A DNA stretch of 64,000 nt from Vibrio brasiliensis LMG 20546 (GTDB lineage Bacteria > Pseudomonadota > Gammaproteobacteria > Enterobacterales > Vibrionaceae). Below, in pieces: positions 54,459 to 63,943 of this stretch; position 1 is the stretch's first letter; the number at the start of each line of letters is the position of its first letter. The DNA lies in the NCBI RefSeq assembly GCF_000189255.1, contig NZ_AEVS01000008.1, positions 62,001-126,000 of the forward strand, given 5' to 3'. A program made the translations under genes and the position numbers. The notes under the pieces are model-generated. The model made no database searches. It was given only the letters and a program-made list of their open reading frames with translations, and was not told the origin of the DNA.

Positions 54459-54965
54459 TTACTCACCTCCAAAACCAAGACGATCTAACGCATGAACCAG
54501 CGAGTGGTTAAGACTTTCTAGTTCAGCCGTAGGGTTATTAATTGATTGACCATTTTCGTCTTGAACGTCTGCCACAATAGAGTTGATGATCTTGTCTCCC
54601 TGATAAACCCCAGTGACAACAAGAGGACTATCGCTGCCAAGACCGGTTAGCGATTGACTCAGTTCGATTTTAGCGTCTTCCCCGGGGATTTGACGCAGGT
54701 CGATGATGACAATATCTCCCTGATAAATATGTGATTTTGCCTTGTTAATGTCATCATCAGATGCCGTTGCTACATTAATGTAGAGTGCATCGTTTTTAGC
54801 CAAGCTACCGTTGTAATACTGACTTGATTGCTGGTAGTGATCAGTGATTGATTGAGATATCTCACTTTCGCTACCGAGTATCTGAATGTCAGCAAATGCA
54901 TGTGCAGAAATCACACAAGACAGCAGGGTTGCTGCTGTTAGTACTTTAGTGTTTTTGTTATCCAT
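54459..54965 (-). CDS. vvhB: VvhB-type haemolysin partner protein
   Basis: A 168-residue exported protein (signal MDNKNTKVLTAATLLSCVISAHAFA). It matches the VvhB/HlyB-type small proteins always encoded just before VvhA-type cytolysins: YINVATASDDDINKAKSHIY, GDIVIIDLRQIPGEDAKIEL, LTGLGSDSPLVVTGVYQGDKI. VvhB is thought to assist folding or secretion of the cytolysin. The vvhA ribosome site lies inside its last codons, so translation is coupled. Confidence 0.88.
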   Translation of the reverse strand: MDNKNTKVLTAATLLSCVISAHAFADIQILGSESEISQSITDHYQQSSQYYNGSLAKNDALYINVATASDDDINKAKSHIYQGDIVIIDLRQIPGEDAKIELSQSLTGLGSDSPLVVTGVYQGDKIINSIVADVQDENGQSINNPTAELESLNHSLVHALDRLGFGGE

Positions 54966-55800
54966 ACCAGAATCCTAGTAAAGAGTTTCTAACTAAAAAA
55001 CAAATCAATAATCAGTTATTAACTCCTGATATTTGTTTGTTATCTCACTGCGGGAATAAGTACTTCTTGGAGTTGAGCAATACCCCAAATCAATCCCCGT
55101 GTTTTATTTATTAACATGGCGAATAAGTTTCGGAAAAGGGAATTTTTATATTAGATTTTGTGAATTTATATTGATCAAAGTGTGATACTTATTCAATGTT
55201 TTATGCTGGGATAAGGGTAGGGTAATTCTTACAAATTATGTGGTTGTTATTTGTACAAACAGATAAAAGCGCACTTTATCATTAATCTGATTACAAAATT
55301 GATGATTAGCATTGGTTTGACTCAAACCGCGGTAGAAATGATGCACTGATGATAAGTTTATGTTTTAGATGATATTAATTTATATATCAGCAACGCTGTA
55401 CGTTCTTTGTACAGGTTGGTTTAAAGTTTATGGTACATATGAAGATATATTTACCGATTAAAATGCCCTAAATCATAATGTTAAAAATAACTTTAAAGTA
55501 ATTGCTCTAATTTTGCTTTTATCAGCAATTTAATATTTAAGTAAAAAGCAATATATAGATCACAAATATTTCCTATAGGAAACTTTAAAGAACGCTGTGC
55601 TCTACATTCGAAAATCAAATAACCAGATGAATTATATTGTATTAATAATGAGAAATAACTTTTTGCGAATGCAAGTTATATAAGTGGGCAAATGAAAATA
55701 TGACACTGGTTATTACCTGAGTGCTCTAAATAAATAACTTTTTACTAATTTAGTGAAGTCACCGATACGTTGTTATTTGTTACTAAAGCCAACGCAAATT
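54966..55800. other. Long AT-rich non-coding region upstream of vvhBA
   Basis: More than 0.8 kb without a credible ORF, among the most AT-rich parts of the window; H-NS-type silencing is expected for such DNA. A CRP-like sequence TGTGATACTTATTCAA lies at 55181-55196 (a perfect TGTGA half and weak second half). AATCAATAATCAGTTATTAA at about 55004-55023 resembles half of a LuxR/SmcR-type site. In V. vulnificus vvhBA is under CRP, SmcR and others, but both sites here are only candidates. Confidence 0.4.
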
Positions 55801-55801
55801 T

Positions 55802-55875
55802 TAAAGGGACAGACACCATTAAATAGAGCAATTAAAGTGCCTGTCCTTTCAACTTATTAAAGCGTCTGTCCCTTC
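55802..55875. repeat. Repeat cluster of GGGACAGACACC type, left of the reductase gene
   Basis: Three related units: AAAGGGACAGACACC (plus) at 55803-55817, GTGCCTGTCCTTT (inverted) at 55837-55849 and GCGTCTGTCCCTT (inverted) at 55862-55874. The first two form an imperfect inverted repeat of about 47 bp. Repeats with this core are known in proteobacteria as REP-like elements mobilised by RAYT transposases; no such transposase is in the window. Confidence 0.7.
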
Positions 55876-55887
55876 AATTTAATAGAC

Positions 55888-57204
55888 TTAACGCATATTG
55901 AAGATCTCTGTGTGGAAGCGTTCTTGAGCAACCCCCATAGCTAACAGCTCGCGTTTTAGCTTGTTACCAAACTGGACGGGGCCACAAAAGCTAGTGTCAA
56001 AGTCCTTACTGTTGACCTTATCCAAAATCAGTTGGCTATCGAGAAGCTCTCCATCTTCGGCATTCACCAGGTGTAACTTTATAAAATCCAGTCGCTGAAC
56101 AAGTGAAAGTATTTCATTGCCGAAAAAGGCTTCTTTTTTGCAACTAACACAGTAGAAAAGATGCACCTCTTCTAACTCGAACTGCTGTTTTGTCGCTTTT
56201 CTTTTTAGCCAGTAAAGGCGGGAGATGAAAGGTACAATCCCAATACCTGCACCGATCCAAACCTGTCTCTCAGATTCAGGGATCTGAAAAGCACCGTAAC
56301 CACCTTCAACTGTCACTTCTTGTCCAACGCTAAGGTTGTTGACCAATTTATGGGTGTAATCTCCTAAGTCTTTTACGCCAAAGGAGATTGTTTGGTTTTC
56401 AGCGTCGAAGTCTAGAATTGAAAATGGGTGAGGGGCTTCACCATCATGAAAATCGAGGTACGCAAATTGCCCCTCTTTGTAACGAAAAAGTGATTCCAGC
56501 TTGATAGAAAATCGTACCACTGAACTTTGGTTAGATTTTGCAGAGTAAGCTTCAACATTAATGACTTGTCCTTGGGACTTATTTCCTTTACCAATGTTAC
56601 CTGACAGGGAAAGCCACGAGCACCAGATACCAATAATGGAAATCACAATAATAGCGGCGTTCATTGGAATAGTGCCTGCATTCCAATCAAGTAAAAATGC
56701 GGTATGAAAAACACCGGCAAGCATCAATAACCCACCAATCTTGTGAGTAAACTTGAACTTCTTGTAGCTGATGGCCTGATACAGGCTGATGATACTGAAG
56801 ATAAGGAAAACCTTGAAAGAAACGTCACCGACCTGCTCAGCAACAGCATGCCAGTTAATGCCTTCTATTGCCGGCATAGGACCTCGGTTGGGTCTGCCAA
56901 TAACTCCTGCACCAACTAGCCAAGGTCCACTCTTGATGATCAACCAGTGACTGAATAGAGCAACAGTAGCGCCCATCCCTAAGTTTTTGTGAAGCTTATA
57001 GCCTTTATCCAGACCTTTTACTATCTCTTCAACCCAACTAAAACGCGCGGCAAGCAAAACAGCAATCCCCATGTAACCGAGACCAAGCAGACCTGAGTAC
57101 ATCGTTAATTGGTGGCGCCAAGCGAAAAAGCTGTCCAGGCTTTGCCAGTTAACCAATAAACTTGGTAACCAGAGTAATGTGAGTATGGCTGTGATTCTAA
57201 ACAT
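55888..57204 (-). CDS. Ferric-reductase-like membrane protein with FNR-type domain
   Basis: A 438-residue membrane flavoprotein. About six helices in the first 210 residues carry haem-ligand histidines (YKLHKNLGMGATVALFSHW; FKFTHKIGGLLMLAGVFHTAFLLDW), the ferric reductase/NOX-like domain. The C-terminal half is an FAD/NAD(P)H module: YKEGQFAYLDF, PHPFSILDF (FAD), VEGGYGAFQIPE, WIGAGIGIVPFISRLY (nucleotide) and SFCGPVQFGNKLKREL. It would move electrons across the inner membrane; the acceptor is unknown. It lies between two clusters of REP-like repeats and begins 13 bases from the left one. Confidence 0.85.
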   Translation of the reverse strand: MFRITAILTLLWLPSLLVNWQSLDSFFAWRHQLTMYSGLLGLGYMGIAVLLAARFSWVEEIVKGLDKGYKLHKNLGMGATVALFSHWLIIKSGPWLVGAGVIGRPNRGPMPAIEGINWHAVAEQVGDVSFKVFLIFSIISLYQAISYKKFKFTHKIGGLLMLAGVFHTAFLLDWNAGTIPMNAAIIVISIIGIWCSWLSLSGNIGKGNKSQGQVINVEAYSAKSNQSSVVRFSIKLESLFRYKEGQFAYLDFHDGEAPHPFSILDFDAENQTISFGVKDLGDYTHKLVNNLSVGQEVTVEGGYGAFQIPESERQVWIGAGIGIVPFISRLYWLKRKATKQQFELEEVHLFYCVSCKKEAFFGNEILSLVQRLDFIKLHLVNAEDGELLDSQLILDKVNSKDFDTSFCGPVQFGNKLKRELLAMGVAQERFHTEIFNMR

Positions 57205-57329
57205 AATCGGTATTCTTCTATAACAGAGGAGTAATTGATCAGCATGATATATATAGAAACGCCGTGATAAAGCGTATTTGCACTGGCTTACTCAGCTTTA
57301 CATTGCTTTACGATTTTTAGGGATTTGTT

Positions 57330-57500
57330 AGAGGGACAGACGCGATAAGGGAGCAGATATCGAGAGATGTAATTGGGACACACACCATAACGAGCAAATA
57401 CTCGGATAGCGCGCCTGTCCCCAGAAGCTAGAATTTCTTATAGGGACAGACACCTAAAGTAGACACCTAAAGCAAAGGTTTCTTAAAGGGACACACACCA
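57330..57500. repeat. Repeat cluster of GGGACAGACACC type, right of the reductase gene
   Basis: Five units: AGAGGGACAGACGCG (57330-57344), GGGACACACACC (57374-57385), inverted GCGCCTGTCCCC (57411-57422), TAGGGACAGACACC (57441-57454) and AAAGGGACACACACC (57485-57499), plus a part copy AGACACCTAAAG near 57461. Mixed orientations make several possible hairpins. The units match those at 55802-55875. Confidence 0.7.
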
Positions 57501-57507
57501 TAATAAA

Positions 57508-57527
57508 CGGGCCACATATGTGGCCCG
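57508..57527 (-). terminator. Palindromic hairpin after lrgB
   Basis: CGGGCCACATATGTGGCCCG is a perfect 20-bp palindrome 12 bases past the lrgB stop; on the minus strand it is followed by TTTATTA. Confidence 0.75.
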
Positions 57528-57538
57528 AATGAGAGTGA

Positions 57539-58216
57539 TTAAGCAGACAACCAAACCGCTAGGGTAAAGAAGGATGGCGCCAGTATTGAGGTAATAACAC
57601 CGCACACTACCAGAGCAAGAGAGCTAAATGCTGCGTCTTGAGGATCTTTCTCTGCGCAGGTTGCCGTGCCAAGGGCATGGGAGACTGTTCCCATGGTCAG
57701 TCCCTTGGCAATTGGGTGAGTGATGTTAAGCAGGTTGTAGATCGGGTAAGCCATAATCGCCCCAAACAAACCAACAATAAGTACCAGGATTGCTGCAATA
57801 GCAGGTTCGCCGCCTAAGTGGCTGGATACTTCCATCGCAATCGGTGTAGTGACCGATTTACCCAACAGGCTGGCAATCAGCGAGATGTCGGCTTTTAAGT
57901 AAACCGCAATCATACTGGCAGTAAACATCGACATAACACTGCCTACACCACAGGCAAGCATGATGATGCGCCAGTTGGCTCGGATTTGAGGTAATTGTTC
58001 GTATAACGGATAGGCCAGTGCGACTACCGCCGGTTGCAGTAGATAGTTAATCCATTGGTTATCGGCGTAGTATGTCTCAAACGGGACTTTAAGATAAGTG
58101 AGTAGCGGGATAAGTACCGCAAGACTTACCAACAGCGGGTTCATAAACGGGCTGTTGAATTTCTGGCACAACCAGCGAGCGGCAAAGAAGACAACAATCG
58201 TAGCGAGTAACCACAT
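57539..58216 (-). CDS. lrgB: LrgB/CidB family membrane protein
   Basis: A 225-residue inner-membrane protein with about six helices. Family landmarks: FNSPFMNPLLVSLAVLIPLL, LLQPAVVALAYPLYEQLPQIR, LLGKSVTTPIAMEVSSHLGG and KGLTMGTVSHALGTATCAEKDP. LrgB works with LrgA/CidA in control of lysis, or pyruvate-related transport in some species. Its ATG overlaps the lrgA stop by one base. Confidence 0.93.
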   Translation of the reverse strand: MWLLATIVVFFAARWLCQKFNSPFMNPLLVSLAVLIPLLTYLKVPFETYYADNQWINYLLQPAVVALAYPLYEQLPQIRANWRIIMLACGVGSVMSMFTASMIAVYLKADISLIASLLGKSVTTPIAMEVSSHLGGEPAIAAILVLIVGLFGAIMAYPIYNLLNITHPIAKGLTMGTVSHALGTATCAEKDPQDAAFSSLALVVCGVITSILAPSFFTLAVWLSA

Positions 58217-58587
58217 TATTTTTGTCCTCCTTTAAGCATTCTGTCGAGCATCAGGCCTAGCAACACCAGGACGATAAAGGTGCCACCCACCGCACTTGCC
58301 AGGATAGGCAACGCATTGGCAATCAGCATATCGAAATGCTCCATCAGACCAACACTGATAGGAACAAACAGTAACACCATATAGCGGATAAAGAGCGTAG
58401 CACCCGGACGTACCCAATGGGATGGAACCAGACCACTGGCCAACAGGCTAAATAAGATCAGCATGCCGATAATGCTGCCGGGGATAGAAAGGTCGACTAA
58501 GTGCTGAATATTGATGCCAGCAATCAGGCATAAAAAGATCAGCCCCATAGACACCACATAGTGAAGCAAGGTTTTCGCCATAATCAT
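58216..58587 (-). CDS. lrgA: LrgA/CidA family holin-like membrane protein
   Basis: A 123-residue protein with four helices. CidA/LrgA features: [35 protein letters not shown] and [21 protein letters not shown]. It forms a holin- or antiholin-like channel with LrgB. The start could be either of two ATGs six bases apart. It is the first gene of a two-gene operon. Confidence 0.92.
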   Translation of the reverse strand: MIMAKTLLHYVVSMGLIFLCLIAGINIQHLVDLSIPGSIIGMLILFSLLASGLVPSHWVRPGATLFIRYMVLLFVPISVGLMEHFDMLIANALPILASAVGGTFIVLVLLGLMLDRMLKGGQK

Positions 58588-58729
58588 GTATTGTCCAACT
58601 GTTGAGCCTTCAACTCGCTTAGAAGGCTCTATTGATTCATTGGCTCAATCCCAGATTATGATTAATTATGATGGTGATTGAGCTGGTCTGTAGGGTGCAG
58701 GACTTTGTAACTATTGTTATTTTTGACTA

Positions 58730-60154
58730 CTAGGATACTCGCTTTTGCACGTATTGGTAGATGGATTTTAAAATTGCCATTTTCTTTTGGTCACTTTCAT
58801 GTTCGTGAGCCAAGTTTTCCAGATTGAGCATGTAGTCTTCAATACGACTTTCGAAGTAATCACGACAGTGCAATGCCCAACGCTGTTGCTCAGACTCATC
58901 CAGAGTCCAAGGGAAGTTTCTCGCTCGGTAGCGGAACAGAAGTGGTGCAATACGATCATCGTTGAAGCTGATATCAAGTGCGGCAAGATTGTTTGGGTCA
59001 GTCTCGCGAATGATATCCATCGCTGCCTTGTCGGCAGGAGAGAAGAAACCATCATAGAGCATGCTGTCTACGTCTTGGCTTTTTTCATACTCACGCTCGA
59101 TAGCATAAACACCAATCAGCTTCTCACGGATTTCCGGATGTTTGCGAAGCAAAGCCAGATTCTCGAGACACTTCTCTCGGTCGATGCCAATCTTCTCTGC
59201 ATTTTCTGCAGTAAGCGTCTTAGCCGGTGCAAGGATAGGGCACTTATTTAGCTGAACAAGTTTTACCGGCACAGGCAGTTCATCAGGACCTAAGTCTGAA
59301 TGCTTAGTGTATAGGCGCTGGTTAAGCTGCTCGGTATCCAAATCAAGTAGAGCTTGCGGATCTTTCGCTAAATCAACACAAATAACGGCATTTTGATTGG
59401 TTGGGTGCCAGGCAACTGGCACAATCCAGCTGGTGTAGTTACACTCTTTGCCCAACATGCCAGAGACGTGCATCAACGGCGTCATGTTAACGATATCGAC
59501 CAGTTCATTAAGCTTACGCTTGTGGCGCATACTCAAGAAGTAGTCGAACAGTTTTGGCTGAGCCGCTTTCACTTTTTTCGCCATCTCGATAGTGGCAATA
59601 ACGTCGGCCATCGCATCGTGAGCGTTTTCGTGCTCGATGCCATTGGCTACAGAGAGACTTTCTAGCTTAAAGCTAATAAACCCTTCTTCGTTTTCAGGCC
59701 ACTCGATGCCTTCTGGGCGTAGGGCGTAACAAGCACGCATCACGTCGAGTAAATCCCAGCGAGAGTTGCCGTTTTGCCAGCTCCACGCATATGGGTCGAT
59801 AAAGTTTCGGTAACAGGTGTAGCGCGTTACTTCGTCATCAAAGCGGATACTGTTGTAGCCAAGGCTGATGGTATTTGGCATCGCCAATTGCTCATGGATC
59901 TTAGCGATAAACTCCGGCTCACTGAGACCTTTTGATTCAGCAGTTTGCGGAGTGATACCAGTAATTAGGGCCGCTTCTGGCGCAGGAAGGTAATCTGCTG
60001 GTGGCTGACAATAGATAACAAGAGGCTCTCCGATGATATTGAAATCCATATCGGTGCGAACGCCTGCAAACTGACACGGACGGTCTTTAGCTGGGCTGGT
60101 TCCCCACGTTTCGTAGTCGAAGAAGAAAAACGTCGGTTGATGCTCTTGTTGCAT
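58730..60154 (-). CDS. sbcB: Exodeoxyribonuclease I
   Basis: A 474-residue single-strand-specific 3'-5' exonuclease. DEDDh exonuclease motifs: FFFDYETWGTSPAKDRPCQF (Asp-Glu), SLGYNSIRFDDEVTRYTCYRNF, and ENAHDAMADVIATIEMAKK (His...Asp). An SH3-like middle and a helical C-terminal domain follow (FRYRARNFPWTLDESEQQRW). It acts in mismatch repair and recombination. Length is typical. Confidence 0.95.
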   Translation of the reverse strand: MQQEHQPTFFFFDYETWGTSPAKDRPCQFAGVRTDMDFNIIGEPLVIYCQPPADYLPAPEAALITGITPQTAESKGLSEPEFIAKIHEQLAMPNTISLGYNSIRFDDEVTRYTCYRNFIDPYAWSWQNGNSRWDLLDVMRACYALRPEGIEWPENEEGFISFKLESLSVANGIEHENAHDAMADVIATIEMAKKVKAAQPKLFDYFLSMRHKRKLNELVDIVNMTPLMHVSGMLGKECNYTSWIVPVAWHPTNQNAVICVDLAKDPQALLDLDTEQLNQRLYTKHSDLGPDELPVPVKLVQLNKCPILAPAKTLTAENAEKIGIDREKCLENLALLRKHPEIREKLIGVYAIEREYEKSQDVDSMLYDGFFSPADKAAMDIIRETDPNNLAALDISFNDDRIAPLLFRYRARNFPWTLDESEQQRWALHCRDYFESRIEDYMLNLENLAHEHESDQKKMAILKSIYQYVQKRVS

Positions 60155-60285
60155 TGTCTGATTACCAAGTGTTTAAAATTCACAGCGGTATTAGACCATT
60201 GCAACAAGGTCAAGGCAAACGGCTTAAGCGGATAACAGGTCGAGTGGTAGAAAATTGCTCGATATTTGATGGGTAGAGCATTCGA

Positions 60286-60972
60286 TTACTGATATTGCTG
60301 GATCAGACGGCGCATATTGCTACTGTCGAGGATCTCGAGTTTTTTCGACGAATGAGCGAAAAGCTGATATTGCATCGCTTGGGCAACATCTGCCGCTTCA
60401 ATTGGGATTAGCTTGGATAGTGGACCTAACATCAAAGGCTGGAGGATGGTCAGCATGGTCTGTACAACCACTTCATCTTTGCGCGGGTTTTCCCTCAACC
60501 CTTTAAGAGGGCCAGGACGGACAAACACGACACGGTCAAAGCCCATACGTTCGATGGCAAGTTCCATACGACCTTTACAGCGCAGGTAGTGTGAGAACGA
60601 GCGCGCAGATGCGCCATAGCTGGATACCACTGCGAGTTGCTTGACTCCGAGTAACTTCATCTCCTGAGCGACGTCACATACCAACTCATAGTCGACCTTT
60701 TCCAGTGCTTGTTTAGATCCTGCCTGCTGCAATGTGGTACCAAGGCAGATGAAGCCATATTCAGGTTGTGGCTTGTTATCATCCCAGTCCTGAATGCGCA
60801 GCTCAGGGTGCTGAATCACTTCAAGCTTAGAATGGAAAAATGGCAATTCGCGACGGCTCAGCGCGTAGATATGTTCGATTGGGGTTTGTTCTAACATCTG
60901 CTTGATTAGCTCGTTACCGATTAGTCCGGTCGAGCCCGCAGTTATTATGGTAAGAGGGTTAGCTCGTTCCAA
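60286..60972 (-). CDS. NAD(P)-binding Rossmann-fold protein (HTATIP2/YwnB-like)
   Basis: A 228-residue protein starting with TTG 60972 (AAGGTG nine bases upstream). The nucleotide loop is TIITAGSTGLIGNELIKQML, followed by FICLGTTLQQAGSKQALEKVDYEL, LAVVSSYGASARSFSHYLRCKG (Ser..Tyr..Lys pattern) and VVFVRPGPLKGLRENPR. It belongs to the atypical short-chain group with HTATIP2-like proteins; no substrate is known. Confidence 0.82.
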   Translation of the reverse strand: MERANPLTIITAGSTGLIGNELIKQMLEQTPIEHIYALSRRELPFFHSKLEVIQHPELRIQDWDDNKPQPEYGFICLGTTLQQAGSKQALEKVDYELVCDVAQEMKLLGVKQLAVVSSYGASARSFSHYLRCKGRMELAIERMGFDRVVFVRPGPLKGLRENPRKDEVVVQTMLTILQPLMLGPLSKLIPIEAADVAQAMQYQLFAHSSKKLEILDSSNMRRLIQQYQ

Positions 60973-61188
60973 TGCCTACGCACCTTATCCGTTGATGAGA
61001 TTCACCCTGTATTTTACAGGGGCATATAAGCCAGAGCATCCACTAAGTCCGCAATAAAATCTGTGATCGAATTTAGAGAATGAAAAATAACCAGACAGGG
61101 AATCGGGTGCTATCGATTAGAAGTGAGAGAGAGTTGGCGTTATGTGTATTTGGAGACCCCGCCATCTGGCGAGGTCTGTTGGGGAGAG
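60973..61188. other. Intergenic region between Rossmann gene and 27-aa ORF
   Basis: Contains a hairpin AGACCCCGCCA-TC-TGGCGAGGTCT at 61154-61177 (10 of 11 pairs), located just after the 27-aa ORF on the minus strand. Otherwise nothing was recognised. Confidence 0.45.
61154..61177 (-). terminator. Hairpin after the 27-aa ORF
   Basis: A strong stem (10 of 11 bp) with a two-base loop, 12 bases past the ORF stop. It lacks a T run; it may be a terminator or stabilise the transcript. Confidence 0.5.
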
Positions 61189-61272
61189 TCAAGTTAATGA
61201 CAAGGGTACTTTCTTCTGATTACGTTGTGGTTTGTTCTGTTTCTGTTTTTTAGACTGTTGATTGGCAAACAT
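61189..61272 (-). CDS. 27-aa Lys/Gln-rich small ORF with strong ribosome site
   Basis: On the minus strand a perfect AAGGAGG precedes ATG 61272 by five bases. The frame codes MFANQQSKKQKQNKPQRNQK then KVPLSLT and ends TGA at 61191-61189. The product is 27 residues, very basic and glutamine-rich with no hydrophobic segment. A strong hairpin follows. The ribosome site and hairpin support a real short gene, but coding bias cannot be judged at this length. It might bind RNA or act as a leader peptide. Confidence 0.5.
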   Translation of the reverse strand: MFANQQSKKQKQNKPQRNQKKVPLSLT

Positions 61273-61518
61273 ACAACCTCCTTGCACTATCAAGCGGGAG
61301 AAAACAGTGATACGGCTAATTAATATGCACACTTTGTGCCGTTATAAATGCACTCCCTAGAGTAAAAGATAGGACTTTTAGGCGAAAAATTGCAGTTTTA
61401 AACTCAATCATAGAATCTTTTTGACATCCAACAGTGAGATTCCCATTGGCTGAGGGGTGTTAACTGCCTGATTTCACGTTACACTCAGCGCAAAGGAACT
61501 GGCATTAAAGGAAAAGCG

Positions 61519-62130
61519 ATGAATATCGAGCTTAGCACCCTGGCACCGACCCAGATTTATCATCTGATGACTCAAACGGTTATCCCAAGGCCGATCGCCT
61601 GGGTATTAACTGACTCAGATAAAGGTAACTACAATCTCGCGCCATTTTCTTACTTCACTCCGGTATCGAGTAACCCACCTTTACTGATGTTTTCTGTGGG
61701 CAAGAAACCAACTGGCGAGGTCAAAGATACGACTCGTAACGTGTTAGAAACAGGGCGACTGGTGGTTCATATCGCTCATGAACCTTTGGCTGAACAAGTG
61801 ACCCAGACCGCAGCGACACTGCCACATGGTGAGTCTGAAATTGAAGCTACAGGTCTCGAACTGGTGGACTTTGATGGCTTTGAGCTGCCGCGGGTTAAAG
61901 GTTGCCCAATCGCGTTTGCCTGCAAGTTGCATGAAGTGAAAGAAATTGGCGAGACGCCACAGAGCCTGATTTTCGCTGAAATCGAAAAGGTGTACGTCGA
62001 TCCGCAGGTGATTGGCGAGCGTAGTGACCGTCTGGTGGTTGAAGCTCTTAAAGTCAATCCGCTTTCACGTCTTGGCGGCAGTCAGTATGCGACACTTGAT
62101 AACGTCTTTTCTGTTGCGAGGCCAAAATAA
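61519..62130 (+). CDS. Flavin reductase family protein (FMN-binding split barrel)
   Basis: A 203-residue FMN-binding protein. The family pattern is [43 protein letters not shown] and [30 protein letters not shown], with [15 protein letters not shown] in the second half. It probably reduces free flavin with NAD(P)H or uses FMN to reduce a small substrate. It is five bases upstream of cobT, so it may belong to the cobalamin operon, where reduced flavin could be useful; that is inference. Confidence 0.88.
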   Translation: MNIELSTLAPTQIYHLMTQTVIPRPIAWVLTDSDKGNYNLAPFSYFTPVSSNPPLLMFSVGKKPTGEVKDTTRNVLETGRLVVHIAHEPLAEQVTQTAATLPHGESEIEATGLELVDFDGFELPRVKGCPIAFACKLHEVKEIGETPQSLIFAEIEKVYVDPQVIGERSDRLVVEALKVNPLSRLGGSQYATLDNVFSVARPK

Positions 62131-62135
62131 CCGAT

Positions 62136-63167
62136 ATGTTAGACCAGAGCTATTCCGAATCTATTTGGCATCGAATTAACCAAAAGACCAAACCGCCAGG
62201 TGCGCTTGGTCAGCTGGAGCAACTGGCTCACCAGTTAGCCCTGATTCAAAGTAACGCCTCAGGTGACGCTGTCACTAAAGTTGAAATTAATCAGCCAACA
62301 GCCATTGTGTTTGCTGGCGACCATGGCATCGCTGACGAAGGGGTCAGTATTGCGCCAAGTGCGGTCACTCAGCAGATGGTGCTGAACTTCCTTGCTGGTG
62401 GAGCGGCGATAAACTGTTTCTGCCGTGTCAATCAGGTGGCACTAAAGGTGGTTGACTGTGGGATTTTGATTCCAGTTGAACACGATTCAGAAGACTTTAT
62501 TGTTCAGCGACTTGGTGATCGTACTAACAACCTGGCACGACAGGCGTCAATGACCACTGAATCTGCGCGACAGGGTATTGAGCTGGGTAAACAGTTGGTG
62601 GGCAAGATAGTAATGTCTGGCTCCAATCTGGTGATGTTCGGCGAAATGGGTATCGGTAACACCAGCAGTGCGGCCGCTATCTTAGCGGCACTAAGTGGTC
62701 TTCCTGTCACTCAGTGTGTCGGTCGCGGCACTGGTATTTCAGATCAACAATGGCAAAAGAAAGTCGAGCTGGTTGAACAAGGCGTACAGCGTTGTTCAGG
62801 GCTGGAAGTCATCGATGTGCTGGCACAAGTCGGCGGATTCGAGATTGTTCAGATGGTTGGCGGGTTCTTAGCTGCTGCTGAGAGCAAAACGCCTGTGTTG
62901 GTTGACGGCTTTATTGTTTCAGCTGCAGCCTATGCCGCTAGTCAGATTAATCCAGATTGTCGAGAGATAATGATTTTTGCCCACCAATCTCATGAAGCTG
63001 GTCATCAGTATTTGTTGTCTCAACTGGACGCTCAGCCATTACTGGATCTTTCTTTGCGTCTGGGTGAAGGGACAGGCGCTGCTTTATCGATGCCTCTGGT
63101 TCGAGCCGCCGCAGAGTTTTACAACAACATGGCGAGCTTCGAGCAGGCAGGAGTTGTGGTCGACTAA
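62136..63167 (+). CDS. cobT: Nicotinate-nucleotide--dimethylbenzimidazole phosphoribosyltransferase
   Basis: A 343-residue enzyme making alpha-ribazole phosphate from nicotinate mononucleotide and DMB for the lower cobamide ligand. Seen: [60 protein letters not shown] and [18 protein letters not shown] with the catalytic Glu. It has no visible ribosome site of strong type and follows the flavin reductase closely; its stop overlaps cobS by one base (TAATG). Confidence 0.95.
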   Translation: MLDQSYSESIWHRINQKTKPPGALGQLEQLAHQLALIQSNASGDAVTKVEINQPTAIVFAGDHGIADEGVSIAPSAVTQQMVLNFLAGGAAINCFCRVNQVALKVVDCGILIPVEHDSEDFIVQRLGDRTNNLARQASMTTESARQGIELGKQLVGKIVMSGSNLVMFGEMGIGNTSSAAAILAALSGLPVTQCVGRGTGISDQQWQKKVELVEQGVQRCSGLEVIDVLAQVGGFEIVQMVGGFLAAAESKTPVLVDGFIVSAAAYAASQINPDCREIMIFAHQSHEAGHQYLLSQLDAQPLLDLSLRLGEGTGAALSMPLVRAAAEFYNNMASFEQAGVVVD

Positions 63168-63943
63168 TGTCTGCGCTCAAATATCAGTATCAACTGTTTA
63201 TGCTGGCGTTGGGCTTCTTCTCACGGATCCCTGTGCCAGCGTCCATTCCATTCAGTAGTGAACGGATGAATCAGGCCGGGCGCTATTTCGCCTTGGTTGG
63301 TCTACTGTTAGGCTGCCTTTGTGCTTTAGTGTTATTTGTTGCCCAGTCGCTATTGCCCGCCAATGTCGCGATTGTACTGATGATGGTGTTTAGTCTGTTG
63401 CTAACTGGCGCCTTTCATGAAGATGGTCTGACCGATATGGCCGACGGCATCGGTGGGGGCATGACGGTCGATCGTCGACTGGAAATCATGAAAGATAGCC
63501 GCATCGGTACTTATGGTGCCAGTGCGCTGGTTATGGTGCTTTTAGCTAAGTTCGTGCTGCTTTCTGAACTCATTCACTCACAGCAGATATTATTGATAGT
63601 CCTTGTTGGCTATGGCCTAAGCCGCGCTGTCGCTGCATCGCTAATATATGATATGCCTTATGTGACTGATGCGGACTCCAGTAAGAGCAAACCTTTAGCC
63701 GAGCGCCAATCAAGCCTTGAGCTGATGATCCTGCTCGTTACTGGTGTGGTGCCGTGTTTACTGCTTGGCGTCAGCCAAACCCTGATACTTATTGGTGTTA
63801 TGGCACTATTCCGAGTGCTGTTTAAGCGCTGGTTACTGGCAAGGATCGGTGGTTTTACTGGCGACTGTCTTGGCGCTGCTCAACAGTTGTGCGAAATACT
63901 GATCTATCTGACTTTGGTTGCGTTACAGGTAAACAGTCTATGA
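63167..63943 (+). CDS. cobS: Adenosylcobinamide-GDP ribazoletransferase
   Basis: A 258-residue membrane enzyme joining adenosylcobinamide-GDP and alpha-ribazole. About six helices; the metal-binding segment is [37 protein letters not shown]. The start ATG overlaps the cobT stop by one base and its stop overlaps cobU by four (ATGA), so the genes are translationally coupled. Confidence 0.95.
   Translation: MSALKYQYQLFMLALGFFSRIPVPASIPFSSERMNQAGRYFALVGLLLGCLCALVLFVAQSLLPANVAIVLMMVFSLLLTGAFHEDGLTDMADGIGGGMTVDRRLEIMKDSRIGTYGASALVMVLLAKFVLLSELIHSQQILLIVLVGYGLSRAVAASLIYDMPYVTDADSSKSKPLAERQSSLELMILLVTGVVPCLLLGVSQTLILIGVMALFRVLFKRWLLARIGGFTGDCLGAAQQLCEILIYLTLVALQVNSL

Noticed and set aside
61400..61520. 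Cobalamin riboswitch before the flavin reductase-cobT-cobS-cobU genes
   Set aside because: The conserved B12-box sequence (GCCACTG-like) could not be found in the upstream region.
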